A stretch of 64,000 bases of DNA from Aquila chrysaetos chrysaetos (Eukaryota > Chordata > Aves > Accipitriformes > Accipitridae). The position numbers were made by a program, and so were the translations under genes. Positions 1 through 11,254 of this stretch are shown one piece after another; position 1 is the stretch's first letter, and every line of letters begins with the position of its first letter. The notes beneath the pieces were generated by a model, which was not told the origin of the DNA, ran no database searches, and saw only the letters and a list, made by a program, of their open reading frames with translations. The DNA is taken from NCBI RefSeq assembly GCF_900496995.4, contig NC_044005.1:50788517-50852516 (forward strand), read 5' to 3'.

Positions 1-257
1 AGAGTTGTCAGGGGAGGACTGGCATGTCTCAAGGTTGTTATGAGAGAACTAGTTATCTCTACTTCCGGTTTCTGTTTTTGCTGGGCAGCAGGAGTCCTTG
101 AGACAGTCAGCATAACTCCCTGTCTTAGCTGTGTGAGAGTTCCTGGTACGGTCAAGGAATGCTTAACTGCCCCATTCATTACACTTACGCTAAGACCTAG
201 CGAGGATTCCTGAGCTTGTAGTTCAGCCCAGACAGGGGGAAGAAATGCACCACCACA
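1..257 (-). mobile_element. ERV LTR, right-hand part (cut by window edge)
   Basis: This is the same sequence as 20,164-20,420, so it is the right part of the ~1.26 kb LTR described at 19,163-20,420. It is followed by AGCAG at 258-262, the same pentamer that flanks the complete copy. It is a fossil element with no coding content. Confidence 0.7.
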
Positions 258-262
258 AGCAG

Positions 263-1600
263 GCAAGAAGTGGGGGGAAGAGTGTCACCAAGAGGGTCTT
301 CCAGCTCAGACTGCCCACAGCCTTCCTGGGAGGCCTTGCAGCGTTTAAGACATGGCATGACCCAGTCCAGCTCAGCCGGACCTGCCCTGGGGTGACTGGG
401 AGGCACCTCCACCCCAGCAGTGCTGGGCAGAATAGTCACCGCTTAAGGCACGGAGAGGAGGGGTTAGGGTTTCTCTGACTCCCTGGCATGCTGCATGGTG
501 GCGGGGGCAGCCCTCGGCTGTCAGGGAGCAGCCAGGGCAGGCCTGCGCCAGGAGGGAGGACAAGCCAGGGGCTGTGGGGGAGCACAGCACAGCACAGCAC
601 AGCACTGGCAGGGCAAGGCCTTCACCGCTGGTCTGAAAGGCAAGGCGCCAACTGCTAGACAACTTGCTTAGAAGAACGAACACTGCCTAGGACTAAGGGC
701 TTTTACCTCAGGGTCAACGTGACCTGAAGACCCAACCTAAACTGGCTCTCACTGCCTGAGAACACCCCATGCAGATGATAAACCAATGGGAGATTTGTCT
801 TTCAAAAAAACCCCAGGTATACGGCCACGGCCAGAACAGCAATCAACCTGAATCTAGCATAAAGCCCCTCCACCTGCACGGGACATTGGTTTAGAACAAT
901 GACGATTAACACCCCACTGAGCATCTGTCCACACCACCTGCCCGGGAGAAGCACATACTGATTTGGGGAGCAATAGTAACTGATTAGCCCACCCCTTAAC
1001 ACGAGTAATTTGATTGGTGGACACAACTGTATTGTGAACATATACCAACCCTGCTTTCCTCTGTCTCGGGGTCCTCCGTGCATTAGGCTGGGGCACCACT
1101 ATGTGCACAGCCAAAATAGAGGGATTAATTCCCTTGGTAATTCTATGCTTGGTAATGCTAAGCGTCCTTGTCTCCCTCCTCGGCCGGCAAAGAACGGACG
1201 TTGACGCCGGGCACAGCCCCACAGCCCCCTGGGAGCTGGATTTCTGGGCAGGGTGGCAGCCCTCCTGAGCTCGCTTCGCTGGAGAGCAGCTCCCCTCTGC
1301 CCTGCAAAGCAACAAGGCTGCCCCCTCGCTCCGGGGTTTCCTTCAGTGCCTGCAGAGCCAGCTTGGCTGGTCAAGAAGAAAGTCCCCATCCCGGGTTATG
1401 GGCAGGAGATGTGGGGAGAAGGGCAAGGCAAGGCCCTTGAGCTACCCACCCCAGGCCCAAAGGAGGAGAACTTCCCAGAGAGCCAATCTTCTGGCCCGGG
1501 CGAGGGCCCAGGATAGAGGAAGGGAAGGAGGCACGAGGGCTGGCAGTGCCAGGGAGCATCGGGCAGGGCGGTGGGAGGTGCCGGCAGAGGTGCTGGGGGG
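263..1600. other. No recognised gene
   Basis: This is GC-rich unique-looking sequence with overlapping short open frames on both strands. None resembles a known family, and frames differ between the two units wherever an indel falls. A short CAGCA run lies at about 585-605. The unit B counterpart is 20,426-21,762. Confidence 0.5.
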
Positions 1601-1672
1601 AGCAGAGTGGCGCAGCGGAAGCGTGCTGGGCCCATAACCCAGAGGTCGATGGATCGAAACCATCCTCTGCTA
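1601..1672 (+). tRNA. Initiator tRNA-Met (CAT), unit A
   Basis: The 72-nt gene has the initiator hallmarks: a 5' AGCAGAGTGG start, the anticodon-stem GGG/CCC pairs around CAT (1,633-1,635), and the T-loop form GATCGAAAC. All four arms pair by eye. It delivers methionine to start translation in the cytosol. A run of six T at 1,681-1,686 is a good Pol III terminator. The internal A and B boxes look intact, so I expect it to be transcribed. Confidence 0.95.
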
Positions 1673-1686
1673 ATTGTCTCTTTTTT

Positions 1687-2139
1687 CCCCTCCTCCTGAC
1701 AGCTGCTGCCTCTCCCAGCAGCTTTTAACCTGCACTGCTCTAGCTCTCTGGGCACCCATGGCCGTGGCCCTCCCGTTCCCTCAGCCCCTTCTCTCTGCCA
1801 CTGCCACCTTCTTTCTCCTTTGCCTTCTTAGGAGCCAGCACTCCCATAGTGCCCCTCGGCAAGCCAGACGGGTGGCTGTGGAGCAGCAGGCAGAGCTCCC
1901 CCCACAAGGAAGTGGGTGTCCTGGGGACACAGGCATTTCTCCCTTCCCATCCGGCAGCTCAGTCCCAACTTCCCAGCCGCAAGCAGGGACCTCCACGAAT
2001 CTGCAGGTGGGGAGGAGGACGACAAGGCTGGTGCTACTTTGGGAAACACCAATGCAATCGGCTTGACCATCTAGGGGTTTTCTCCATCCTAGTCTGTTTG
2101 CTGCCGTGCTCACTCGCAGCTCCAGCCAGGAGCAGGGCT
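1687..2139. other. No recognised gene
   Basis: This is pyrimidine-rich then GC-rich sequence between the tRNA terminator and an LTR relic. Small frames here are disrupted differently in unit B (21,849-22,299), which argues against coding. Confidence 0.45.
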
Positions 2140-2575
2140 GAGTAGGTATTCCCAGTGGGCACTGTATTGGCCATCCGTGGCTAGGTGTTGGTAGTGGTGG
2201 GGAGAGGGGCTGCTGCAGGGTGGCCTCTGTGGGGAAGAGCTGAGGGGCTGCCCTGCACCACACACAGCTGGTTCCAGGGGCCTCCACAACACTGAGCCAT
2301 CTGCAAAGCTTGGGGCACCCAGGGCACCCATGCTGGCTGGAGCAGGTGGCTATTCCTGAAGGAACTGCAACCTGCGGAGAAGACACGCCAGCGAAGACTT
2401 TTCCTGACGGGCCTGAAGCCTGTGAAAGAGCCCACACTGAAAGAGATTTTTCCTGTTCAGAAGCGCAGCATGTGGAGAACCCATGCTGGAGTAGTCTGCA
2501 GTGAAGGAGTGCAGCTGAGCCTGGAAAAACTGGGAGGCACGGCGGTGTTTTCTTTGTCTTTTTTTGCTCACTACA
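2140..2575 (+). mobile_element. Old ERV LTR fragment, unit A
   Basis: The sequence shares GTATTCCC-GGGCACTGT, GTTGGTAGTGG, GGCCTCTGTGGG and GGCTGCCCTG blocks with 4,295-4,575. It also shares the repeated 'CTGGAGCAG...GTGAAGG' style of the LTR at 59,446-60,348. It is a degenerate fossil fragment, and its edges are approximate. Confidence 0.5.
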
Positions 2576-2838
2576 AGACAAAACACACACATAGCCCGAG
2601 CCTTTCCCTCTCTTCTGGCTGCTCAGGACTGGAATTCAGTGCTGGACACCCACCCCCTCACTCCCACATGCACATCAGCAGGTGCTCTGAACCCTAGACT
2701 GTACCACAGGTCTGTGCAGAATCCATGCCTGGAGCCCAGGCCTGGTTTGTCCAGCGTCCTGCTCCAGCCCTGGGCAGTCCCTGATGCCAATCCACTCTCC
2801 TCACTGGCTAGCGCAGCTTGAGATTTCCTAGCAAATAC

Positions 2839-2873
2839 CACACACACACACACACACACCACACACACACACA
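2839..2873. repeat. (CA)n microsatellite, unit A
   Basis: This is an interrupted CA tract. The matching tract in unit B (23,001-23,034) lacks the interruption, one of the few differences between the units. Confidence 0.95.
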
Positions 2874-2949
2874 GACACCCCCCGCCCTTCCCCCCCCGAA
2901 AACCAGAAAAGCACAGTCTGACAGAAATGAGCTAGGAGTAGAATGCAAT

Positions 2950-3235
2950 GAAAACAAGACCAATAGCATTCTTGTTCTTCACGTGTCTGGAAAGGGTTTC
3001 CAGGATGAGTTGCTCCTTCCCCTTCCCAGGGATCGAGGTGAGGCGGACCAGCCTGCTGTTGCCCCCATTCTCCTTTGTGCCTTTTGGAAGATAGGAGTGA
3101 CAATGACTTTCTTCCAGCACTCAGGAACCTCTCCCAGTTGTCACGACCTTTCAAAGATAATTGAGAGTGGCCTCTTCTATAGGTCTTTCTTGCCTGAGTG
3201 CTTCACGAGCTGGCAGCAGGAAGATAGCATGGGTG
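2950..3235 (-). mobile_element. CR1 LINE fragment, unit A
   Basis: Read on the minus strand this matches the CR1 ORF2 region. The plus-strand blocks TTGGAAGATAGGAGTGACA, CTTTCTTCCAGCACTCAGG and AAAGATAATTGAGAGTGGCC are characteristic antisense CR1 sequence in birds. It is short, degenerate and has no terminal octamers. Confidence 0.7.
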
Positions 3236-4294
3236 TCTGCAGGTGAGCTCCCTGCTACCTGAGCACCTGACTGGCCAGAAGCCAGAAGATTGCTTGCATG
3301 TTGACTGTGAGGTCGCCTCTGGCTCTGCAGGCAATGGGCCAGCCACAGGAACATCGCTTGTGCTAAGTGCTCGTCTTCATTCCATAGTGGATACCACTGC
3401 ACGGTATATCTTTTTCTATCCAAACACTTCTTGGTCCAAAGGAAGCGGACAGTCCCTGAGAAGGAGATCTGAGTACATGCGGGCATGACAGTGTCAAAAA
3501 TGGCTGTCCGGCAATCACAAAGCAATGGGAGAACCCACGGGGAATGACGCTGTCAGAAGTTGCCTCTTCCCTTTGTTTAGCGAGTGGGGGCTTCCTTGCC
3601 TGACGTCCTTCTGGGTACACAGGTAGGGTTGGCTGGTCCTGACAGCCATTCACAGGTCTGCCTGAGAGCAGGTGGGTATGACGGGGTCCAGAAATGGCTG
3701 CCAGCCAATCACAGAGCAGTATGAAAACATGGTGGTTGTGGTGCTTAATAAGAAAATGGCAGCTGAAAGAAAATGGTGCCCCCCCGTGTATGTAGGGGAA
3801 GGTACGTCCTGGGCACGTGTACTTCATCATTCATCAGTGCCGGCATGGGCATTCACCAAAGCAATCATCCATCCCCAAAACCAGTGGCAGCACAAGGCAG
3901 ATTTTAGCCCAGGAACAGGTAATGCGCGGAGTCCTGCAAAACAAATTGCTTACGGGCACGCAGCATGGAATGTGGCAGATGCTCAGATCCGGCCAAGCTA
4001 CATAGACCAAGAAACTTGTGCTAGAAATGATCCACCTGGCCTATTTGCACATTATATAGACAGAGAATTGTTACCCTAGCATTGCCTGCTTTTTACTTGC
4101 TGATTGCTGAGCTACTACTACACACGTCTACAAGCTACGGACATATCCAGTGCCTAGGAAGAAACCCAGGCTGGTTGCTGTGCCTTTTTAATTCAACCAA
4201 AGGGTACCTCATGCAGCCACACGTTAGCCCAGGACAGCGTGATTGTGACTCCGACTGGGGCAGACTCCGACCGCGCTACCTCAGCGTTATGCCC
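3236..4294. other. No gene; degenerate ~193-bp-spaced direct repeat
   Basis: No gene is recognised. Two related stretches of about 55 bp, at about 3,479-3,534 and 3,672-3,729, share ATGGCTG-CC--CAATCACA-AGCA, which suggests an old local duplication. Unit B holds the same at 23,398-24,456. Confidence 0.45.
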
Positions 4295-4878
4295 TCTGGT
4301 ATTCCCCATGGGCACTGTCTTGGCTACACATGGCAAGGTTTTGGCAGTGGAGGGGTCAGGGGGTGCTGCAGAATGGCCTCTGTGGGAAGAGATAAGGGGC
4401 TGCCCTGTGTCAGACACAGTCAGTTCCAGCTCCGCAGTGGACCCACCACACAAGACAGCTGAGCCGTCGTCAACATTGGTGGCCCCTCTGTGAAAACATA
4501 TTCCAGAAAGGGCAGAAAACGCCGGGCAGAGAGAGGTGGGAAGAAAAAAAGTGGGTAAGAGCAGAGACACGTCCTCCTTGGGAGAGTAGAGGAGTCTGGT
4601 GTGAAGCACTGGAGTTGTCCCGGCACAGGGGAGAGGAAAGGCGGTGTTTTATGTTTGTCTTTCTGTTTCTCACTACTTGCATCTGTTTTGAGTGGCAAAG
4701 AATTAATTTTGCCCAAGTCAAGCCTGATTTTCCCACAAGAGTTTTTGCTAAGCCATGTCCGTGTGTTTATCTTGAGCCATGAGATTTCTCATTGTGTTTT
4801 CAGTGCTCTGCATCGCCCTGCGGGTGGGGAAAGTAGTGAGCAGCTGGGTGGGCGTTTGTCTGTGCTTAAACCACCCCA
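4295..4878 (+). mobile_element. Old solo ERV LTR, unit A
   Basis: The order of blocks is that of an avian ERV LTR: GGTTTTGGCAGTGG, GGTGGCCCCTCTGTGA, GGGCAGAGAGAGGTGGG, AATTAATTTTGCCCAAGTCAAGCCTG, a 'GAGCCATGAGATTT' block, GTGAGCAGCTGGGTGGGCG, and the end TTAAACCACCCCA. The 3' half parallels the LTR ending at 60,348. It is a fossil and clearly older than the solo LTR in unit B. Confidence 0.6.
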
Positions 4879-5140
4879 GGTATGTACACGCAAACGCACG
4901 TGCACCTGCATAGTACGTGCGCAGCTGGCCCACGTACGAACACAGATGGGGAGCGTCACCGTTACCAGCACCCAGCAGCTGGCGTTTCCGTAGCCAAGAG
5001 CTCACACGCAGAGAAGCACACCCGGGTGCCAGCAGCTTGAGGTCGTGTGTATGTGTGCAGGGGGCTGGAAGGAGGAGGCGGGATGGTCTCTGAAGCGGAG
5101 GAGCAGGCAAGAGGGCAGTTTGTGACCTGGCAGAGCAGGA

Positions 5141-5204
5141 GGCAGGCAAGACCGGGACGGGGAGGAGCAGGAGGCAGGCAAGACCGGGACGGGGAGGAGC
5201 AGGA
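5141..5204. repeat. 32-bp direct tandem repeat, unit A
   Basis: Two copies of a 32-bp G-rich unit beginning GGCAGGCAAGACCGGGACGG lie just upstream of tRNA-Gly. The repeat is also present in unit B. Confidence 0.85.
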
Positions 5205-5254
5205 GGGAGGCCAGGCTCCGGGCTGGAGGAGCGGGAGGCAGGAGTGGCCCAGGA

Positions 5255-5326
5255 GCGTTGGTGGTATAGTGGTGAGCATAGCTGCCTTCCAAGCAGTTGA
5301 CCCGGGTGCGATTCCTGGCCAACGCA
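5255..5326 (+). tRNA. tRNA-Gly (TCC), unit A
   Basis: The 72-nt cloverleaf starts GCGTTGGTGG and ends CCAACGCA. The anticodon is TCC at 5,288-5,290 in loop CTTCCAA. The acceptor stem pairs fully. The T-loop reads TGCGATT instead of the usual TTCGATT: position 55 is G at 5,308, inside the B box. TTTT at 5,334-5,337 can end Pol III transcription. It reads GGA codons if functional, but the T55 change may weaken TFIIIC binding and the T-D loop contact. Confidence 0.85.
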
Positions 5327-5337
5327 GGCAAGCTTTT

Positions 5338-6279
5338 CTTCTGCCTAGCTCCATAGTGCCTTCCCCATTTAGCAACAGCAGGCTGCAGGGGCTGCTTTGT
5401 ACCATTCAGAGATTCTCAGGCAGCGTTGAAGCGCTGCAGCAGGTGCCTGGAGAACTTTGGGATTCTCCATGCCTGGGTGTCACACTCGGGTTTCAGTGGG
5501 GCTCACGCACTGAGCCGCCTGCTCTAGCTTTGGGGCTAGCCCTGCTTTGAGCAGGCATTTGGACTAGTGACCGCCTGAGATGCCTTGCAGTCTAGCTCCT
5601 TCCATGAAGCAACAAGTCCCAGAGAGATCTGTGCCCTCCTTCCTCTGCACCATGCGCAATAAGTGAGCCTCTTCCCCACAGGAATGGGAGCTCAGTCGTT
5701 GCTCTGCACTTGGCGCATCCTCTGTGCTTTCAGCATGACTCTCCAGTCCCTTTCCCACACGCTGGCTCCTTGAGATCGGCACAGCACTCACCCAGAGGTT
5801 GGTGTGGCAGAGCCCTCCTTGCCCAGGCTTCCCACCTCCGAGGAGGGAAGACGGAAGCACCCTTGTTGCCCCAGGAACAGTCCACGAGGCAGGATTGTGG
5901 GCCAAATGCTTAGCTCGCCATCTCCTCAGGCTCTGGAGGAATGGAGGAAGTCATGGGAAAGGTAGGTGTGTGCCCGGAGCCCCTTGACATGATGTTGGCA
6001 TGTAGAGAGACGTAATTTGTGATGGTTCCTTTGGTTGCTCCCGTGAAGGAGTGCCTTGGCCTTTGCAAGGAGCTGCCCCTGTGCTGGCTACTGTGCAGTC
6101 CTGAAGTGCGTGTAGGTGCTGCAGTCGCCTGTCAGCCGCCCTTGGTGGGAGCAGGGCAAGGGTGCTCCCAGGATACAGCTCCCCCTGCAGCAGTGCCAGG
6201 AGGAGGCTGGCTGAGGTGGGCTGGCTCTGGCACCTGCAGGGGGGCAGAGTGGCAGAGGCAACGCTCACCGAAGCAGGGG
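5338..6279. other. No recognised gene
   Basis: This is GC-rich sequence between tRNA-Gly and tRNA-Leu with only short overlapping frames and no recognised family. A one-base length difference from unit B lies near 5,675. Confidence 0.4.
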
Positions 6280-6362
6280 GTCAGGATGGCCGAGTGGTCT
6301 AAGGCGCTGCATTCAGGTTGCAGTCTCCCTGGGAGGCGTGGGTTCGAGTCCCACTCCTGACA
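6280..6362 (+). tRNA. tRNA-Leu (CAG), unit A
   Basis: The 83-nt type II tRNA has acceptor ends GTCAGGA...TCCTGAC, the D-arm GGCCGAGTGGTC, anticodon CAG at 6,314-6,316, a long variable arm and the T-loop TTCGAGT. The anticodon stem keeps pairing through a compensated CTGCA/TGCAG pair where many animals have CTGCG/CGCAG. Only T3 runs follow closely, so the terminator is weak. No intron is seen. Confidence 0.93.
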
Positions 6363-6665
6363 GGCTTGTCTTTCTCTTGGTTTCCTTCCCTCTCCCCCCC
6401 TGAGGGGATGGTCTTGCTCCTCTAGGCATTCTGGAGGTTATGTCTTGCTGCATATCCCAACCGCCACCGCTGCCACTGGCTTAGCAGAGGTAATGCTGCT
6501 ACAGAGTCCCGATGCAATTCCTTTTTCCACTCTCCCCTACAAAACGCGCATTCTGCTGCTTATCAGGAACTGTCTCTGCCTCATTGGCTGGTTCTTGGGG
6601 CCAGCTCCTGCTTCTTAGCAGGAACTGTCTCTGCCTCAGCTAATTTCAACAATGTAAGCGTCAAA

Positions 6666-6931
6666 CATCGTCTTTCATCCCCTATCTCTACTATATCTAC
6701 TGAGATTCTTTTGACTCCCCTTCTCTCACCAGTAGCAGGTGGGTAGGCCTAGAACAGAATCATGGAAGGAGGAGAGCCCCTGGGGAATTCCACTTTTCCA
6801 TCGTCTTTCATCCCCTATCTCTACTATATCTACTGAGATTCTTTTGACTCCCCTTCTCTCACCAGTAGCAGGTGGGTAGGCCTAGAACAGAATCATGGAA
6901 GGAGGAGAGCCCCTGGGGAATTCCACTTTTC
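6666..6931. repeat. Two tandem copies of a 133-bp sequence, unit A
   Basis: CATCGTCTTTCATCCCC begins at 6,666 and again at 6,799. The two 133-bp copies look identical. Flanking sequence at about 6,530-6,660 also has a shorter internal repeat (CAGGAACTGTCTCTGCCTCA twice). Confidence 0.9.
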
Positions 6932-7319
6932 CACTCTCCCCTACAAAAGTCACATTCTGCATGCCTCTCCTCTCCCCTGAAATGTGGGGCTTTGGACATT
7001 CTTCAAACATTCACCCACAAAACCCTCTCTCCCTGCTTCCGCTTTCCCCTCCAACAACCCTTCTGGCTGGAGGGCATTTCAGGGAGTCAGAGAGTGCATC
7101 CTCCTGCTTCAGGCAGGCTCCCACCAGCTGATCAGTGCTTTGTCCTTTCAGGTCATAAAATACCTTGAGGACAGACGTTTCACAGCCTCTCTGGACCCCT
7201 GTTCCCATGCTTAGGCACCCTCTGGGTGATCATTTGTGTTTGTGCCAGTCACAAACTGCCTGCTCAGTTTCTGACCATGGCTCTCATCCTCCAGCCATCG
7301 CAGTAGCCTCCTGGTAGGC

Positions 7320-7480
7320 ACCAGGAGGCTCCTATTAGATCCCCGCTAAGCATTTTCTTCTCCCAGCTGAGCAAGCCTTGGGTCCGCAGCCTTTCCTTAC
7401 AAGGCCCCCCCAGCCCCTGACTATCCTAGGGATCCTCCGCTGAACTCGCTCCAGTTTATCATCACCTTTCCTTGGTTCCC
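7320..7480 (-). mobile_element. CR1 LINE fragment, unit A
   Basis: The plus strand shows antisense CR1 landmarks in order: TTCTTCTCCCAGCTGAGCAAGCC, CAGCCTTTCCTTACAAGGC and CTCCGCTGAACTCGCTCCAGTTT. It is a degenerate fragment of about 160 bp. Confidence 0.7.
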
Positions 7481-7984
7481 CAGAAAGTGCTTCTTCCCCC
7501 GTTTTGGAGATGGGGCAACTTTTCCCTCTCCTTAGTCATCAGGGAGCTCCTCTGCCCTCTGCTCCCAAAGCTGGAGAGCCCCTGCGATGCGTCCTTCCCT
7601 CTTTCAGGCCCAGTGGCACATTCTGTAGGTGCCAATCCAGCACGTGGCATTGACCAGCAGGATTTCAACCCAGAAAGTTTCCCCGAACTGGCAGTTCCTC
7701 ACCAGCAAACATGGACAGCACCAATGGGAAGAGGAGCAGGTGGGAGTAAAGGCCCACCAGTAAGAGACCAGTAAGGGGCATGGCAGACTCTCTCCAACAC
7801 TGCTGACGGGACAGAGGCATCCTCACGCAATCCCACCACAGGTTGCACGAGCACTGGTGGCATTTTTCAGAAGGACCGCAGTCAGGAAGTATGAGCCACA
7901 GAAGAGGTCCTCCTGTGCACACAGGAAGAGGAAGAGGAAGGGGGGACATGCACAAGGTGGTATCAGAGCATGCCGGAGCGTGTC

Positions 7985-8050
7985 GGGATTGAGGGAGATG
8001 CTGAAGGAGCTGGGATTGTTCAGCCTGGAGAAGAGACGGTGAGGGGGCTT
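7985..8050 (+). mobile_element. Short CR1 LINE fragment, unit A
   Basis: GAGCTGGGATTGTTCAGCC followed by TGGAGAAGAGACGG encodes the CR1 '[10 protein letters not shown]' segment. The similarity fades on both sides. Confidence 0.6.
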
Positions 8051-9928
8051 CTGCTGTGTGAAGGTGGCTCTCTGGCTTGCCAAGGCCTGCCCTCGGCCAG
8101 AAAGACCTGGGGAGTGCAGGACCCAGGAGTGGCGTGGCCTCCTGCGTGAGCCAGCCTGGCCTGAGCTGCAGCTCCCAGGGGCTGGGGAGCTCTGGGAGAT
8201 CTCTGGCTGCCCATGGAAGCCTGTAAGGGGGGCACAAAGTGTCCTCCCCGCGGTGTCCCGCAGGGAGGAGCAGCATCGGAGGCTACAGTGGACGGAACAT
8301 TTGCCGTGACCTTGGGGAAGCAAACAGTCTGGGGACCACGGCAGCCCCAGCAGGCAGTGCTGCCAGGAAGGAAACCAAGGACAAAATGCCCCGAGCAGGG
8401 AAGCTGCCTTGTGGACACTGGCCCACACAACCCACTGGCCCAGAATCCTTTCTCCCCGAGTGCTGGGTGAGACTAGCAGAGCCCCAGGAAGACCCTCCAT
8501 TGCTTGCAGAAACGCTGTCTCAGCCCCAGAAGGGACATCCCTCCTCCTGCAGCGGCACAGCATCTGCATGGGAAAGGGCTGTCCCTTTCCCCGTGCTCCA
8601 GCCCCTGGAGTGGGGGGTCCCTCCACCTCTTTGCAAGACCTTCAGAGATTGGGCCCTGCTCTTGCTGCTCCCCGGCACTCCTCCCACCCTGCTCGGTCCT
8701 GCAGATCCCAGGGATGGATGAGGAAACCCCTCAGCAATGCTGCTTCTCCGGGACATGCTTTCAGATTTGTGACTCTCTGGAAATTTAACCCTTCTCCCGT
8801 GACTAGGTGTTTCTCACGCCCTCTCTGAATGTAACCTGCCATTTGATATCTTAGGCTTGGGCACGGCAGCCTGGTCTGTCCTGCGGGTTCAGAAGTACCT
8901 GCTGCCAGCCCAGTGCTTTGGGCAGTCCAAAGGCACCAGGCAGTTGTGTCCTCAGTGTCCCGGGCTAAGTCTGAGATCCAGCAGATTGTCCCCGCCTCTG
9001 TTTCCTCCTGTCTGACTGCTGGGAGGAAGGGCCCTGTTCTCAACACACAGACTCAAACTTTGGCACAAGGAGGATAGCACCAGTGCAGCTTCTCCCCACT
9101 GTGTGCACGGACCCTTGGCCATGTGGACCCAGGGCATGTGGGAGAGCTGCCTTGAGCTAATAGTAGAATTCAGCTAAGCCTGGACCAGTCTGGAGCAGCC
9201 TCAGGAGAGAAAAACCTCATTCTCACTGAGGGAAGGGCCGCTTTGGGGCAGAAGGGGACAGCGTGTCCTGGAAAAGAGGACCAGGGTCTGAAGTCAGCCA
9301 GGACTGTCCCAGTAGAGGAAGGCAGTCCAGCTTGTGCAACCCATAACAACTTGCCTTGGGTCCTCCTGCCAGCTCTTCCCTGTTGAACCTCATCCCCTGC
9401 CCTCTCTCTTGGTCGCCCCCTTCGGCAAGTTCAGGCGCTTGGCTAGGACCGCAACCAAGAGTAAGGATACGTGGTTAACGGCTGCTTAGTATGAGGTACA
9501 AGGTGAGAACAGGAGAGGCAATAACTTACACAGGCAGACTGGGAGGCTGTCCAACATGGGGGTGAAGGGAGGCAGCAGCAGAGACCGCCAAGTGCAAGCA
9601 TCGAGCCACAGATCACTGAGCCATGAATGTAGTCTGCAAGGTGCAACGTTGAAGAGGTTAAGCTGGAAAATTCATAAACATGTCTAACGAGGAAAAAGCA
9701 AGATTCTCCCAGGTTACCAGCCTGGGTCTTGTAAGAGAGGGCATGCCAGGCTCGCACAAAGTGCTCTGCCACTCCCTGGAAAGATCCTGTGAGCAGAGAG
9801 TTGCCCGGTAGCCCTGAAGGAAGGCTGCACTTGGTGATGCCCAGGGAGATGGAGAGACTGCCAGGCTCAGCCAGGAGCACGTGGCTTGGCAAGGGTAGCC
9901 ACAGGGGAAAGACCACATCTGTCCAGGA
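8051..9928. other. No recognised gene
   Basis: Several long frames cross this stretch, including a 267-codon minus-strand frame at 7,823-8,626. They are Pro/Ser/Cys-rich, overlap on both strands and show no family motif. I treat them as chance frames in GC-rich DNA. Confidence 0.45.
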
Positions 9929-10000
9929 GGTCCCATGGTGTAATGGTGAGCACTCTGGACTCTGAATCCAGCCATCTCAGTTCAAATCTCAGTGGGACCT
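9929..10000 (+). tRNA. tRNA-Gln (CTG), unit A
   Basis: The 72-nt cloverleaf has the acceptor stem GGTCCCA/TGGGACC, fully paired, with anticodon CTG at 9,962-9,964 in loop CTCTGAA. The T-loop is TTCAAAT. TTTT at 10,006-10,009 terminates Pol III. The acceptor stem differs from the common GGTTCCA/TGGAACC by a compensated pair, which suggests selection on the structure. Confidence 0.93.
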
Positions 10001-10046
10001 TGAGCTTTTGGCTCCCTCAGGGCTTTCCTCAGCATGATTAGACATT

Positions 10047-10375
10047 TAGCTCCCTACAACTAACTGAAGGGGGGTTGTAGTGAGGTGGGTGCTGCTCTCT
10101 TCTGTCAGGTGGCTGGAGATAGGACGAGAGGAAATGGCCTCAAGTTGTGGCAAGGGAGATTTAGGTTAGATATTAGGGAAAATTTCATTACTAAGAGGGT
10201 TGTCACACATTGGAATAGGCTGCCCAGAGAAGTGGTTGAGTCACCATCCCTGGAGGTATTCAAAAAACGTGTAGACGGGGTACTCCATAACAGGGTTTAG
10301 TGGGCACAGATGAAGGTTGAACTCGATGATCTTGAAGGTCTCTTCCCACATAAATGATTCTATGATTCTATGATT
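10047..10375 (+). mobile_element. CR1 LINE 3' end, unit A
   Basis: This is the 3' terminus of a CR1, 5'-truncated. It starts at the 'YNYLKGG' equivalent, keeps a 71-codon frame reading [19 protein letters not shown] and ends in ATTCTATGATTCTATGATT octamers. It is a diverged relative of the CR1 at 39,834-40,882. Confidence 0.93.
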
Positions 10376-10968
10376 AGCAGCCTTGCCTTGCTGTCGGGTC
10401 AACGGTTTAATGCACTCTCATCTTCCGTCCTTTCCTGTGCTCCCAGCCCTGGGACTGACACCAGTGCCCCTTCTGCTGCCCTGTGCCCACCAAACCTCTG
10501 CAGCTGTCCTGAGCGCTGGACCCTGCCCCCTCTCTGCTCCCTTGGTCTTGATGGCTGCTCCTGGATGAGGGCATCCAGCACTGGCTCAGAGAATCACACA
10601 ACACCTCAGGTGGAGAGCATGCACTCCACGCAAGGCTCAAAGCAGCCTCAAGTGGAGGAGGCTATTCAGGGCCTTGTCTGCTTGGATGTGGGACACCTCC
10701 AAAGGTGGAGACGCTACAACACTCCCTGGGCAACCGTTTCCCATCTTTGATTACCACTGTGTGTGGCAGTACTTGTATTCCCACCTCTGTCCATTGCTTC
10801 TGGTGCCATCCATTTCTCTGAGGCTTTTCTGTCTTTCTCTTGCCTGCTTGTTTATTTTCGGTGCTCTGGTATCAGTTCAGGGAGCTCCACCCACAACTGG
10901 CAGTGCCCCGTGCATGGGGACAGACTCACGGTCATGGGAGAGAGCAGGTTCTCCCTCTTCCTTTCTCC

Positions 10969-11254
10969 TGGGGTCAGCTGGGATAGAGTTTACTTTCACA
11001 AGGAGCTGGAGGGGACCCAGCCAGGACAGCTGACCCGAACTAGCCAAGCTCGATACTGTATGATGTCATGCTCAGTATTTAACTGGGGGAGCTGGCGGTG
11101 GGGGCGGGAGGGAGAAGGGATCACAGCTCAGAAATGGGCTGAGCATCAGGTTCTGTGTGGTGAGCAATTGCATTGTGCGTCACATGCTTATATATTCTTT
11201 GGACAGCAAGCAGCCGTGTGGTGCTTAGTTGCCAGCTGGGCTTAACCCACGACA
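10969..11254 (+). mobile_element. Old ERV LTR in the left palindrome arm, unit A
   Basis: It shares the start CAGCTGGGATAGAGTT, the GGTGAGCAATTGCA block and the end TGGTGCTTAGTTGCCAGCTGGGCTTAACCCACGACA with the solo LTR at 37,446-38,027 read on its sense strand. It is shorter (286 bp) and more diverged. It is absent from the mirror position of the right arm, so it inserted after the inverted duplication. Confidence 0.75.

Noticed and set aside
2839-2873. Repeat clusters considered as CRISPR-like arrays
   Set aside because: These are microsatellite or tandem copies without regularly spaced unique spacers, in an animal genome.
7823-8626. 267-codon minus-strand frame (also 27,984-28,787)
   Set aside because: No motif, low-complexity Pro/Ser/Cys composition, overlapping frames on both strands. 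Presence in both units is uninformative because the units are nearly identical.
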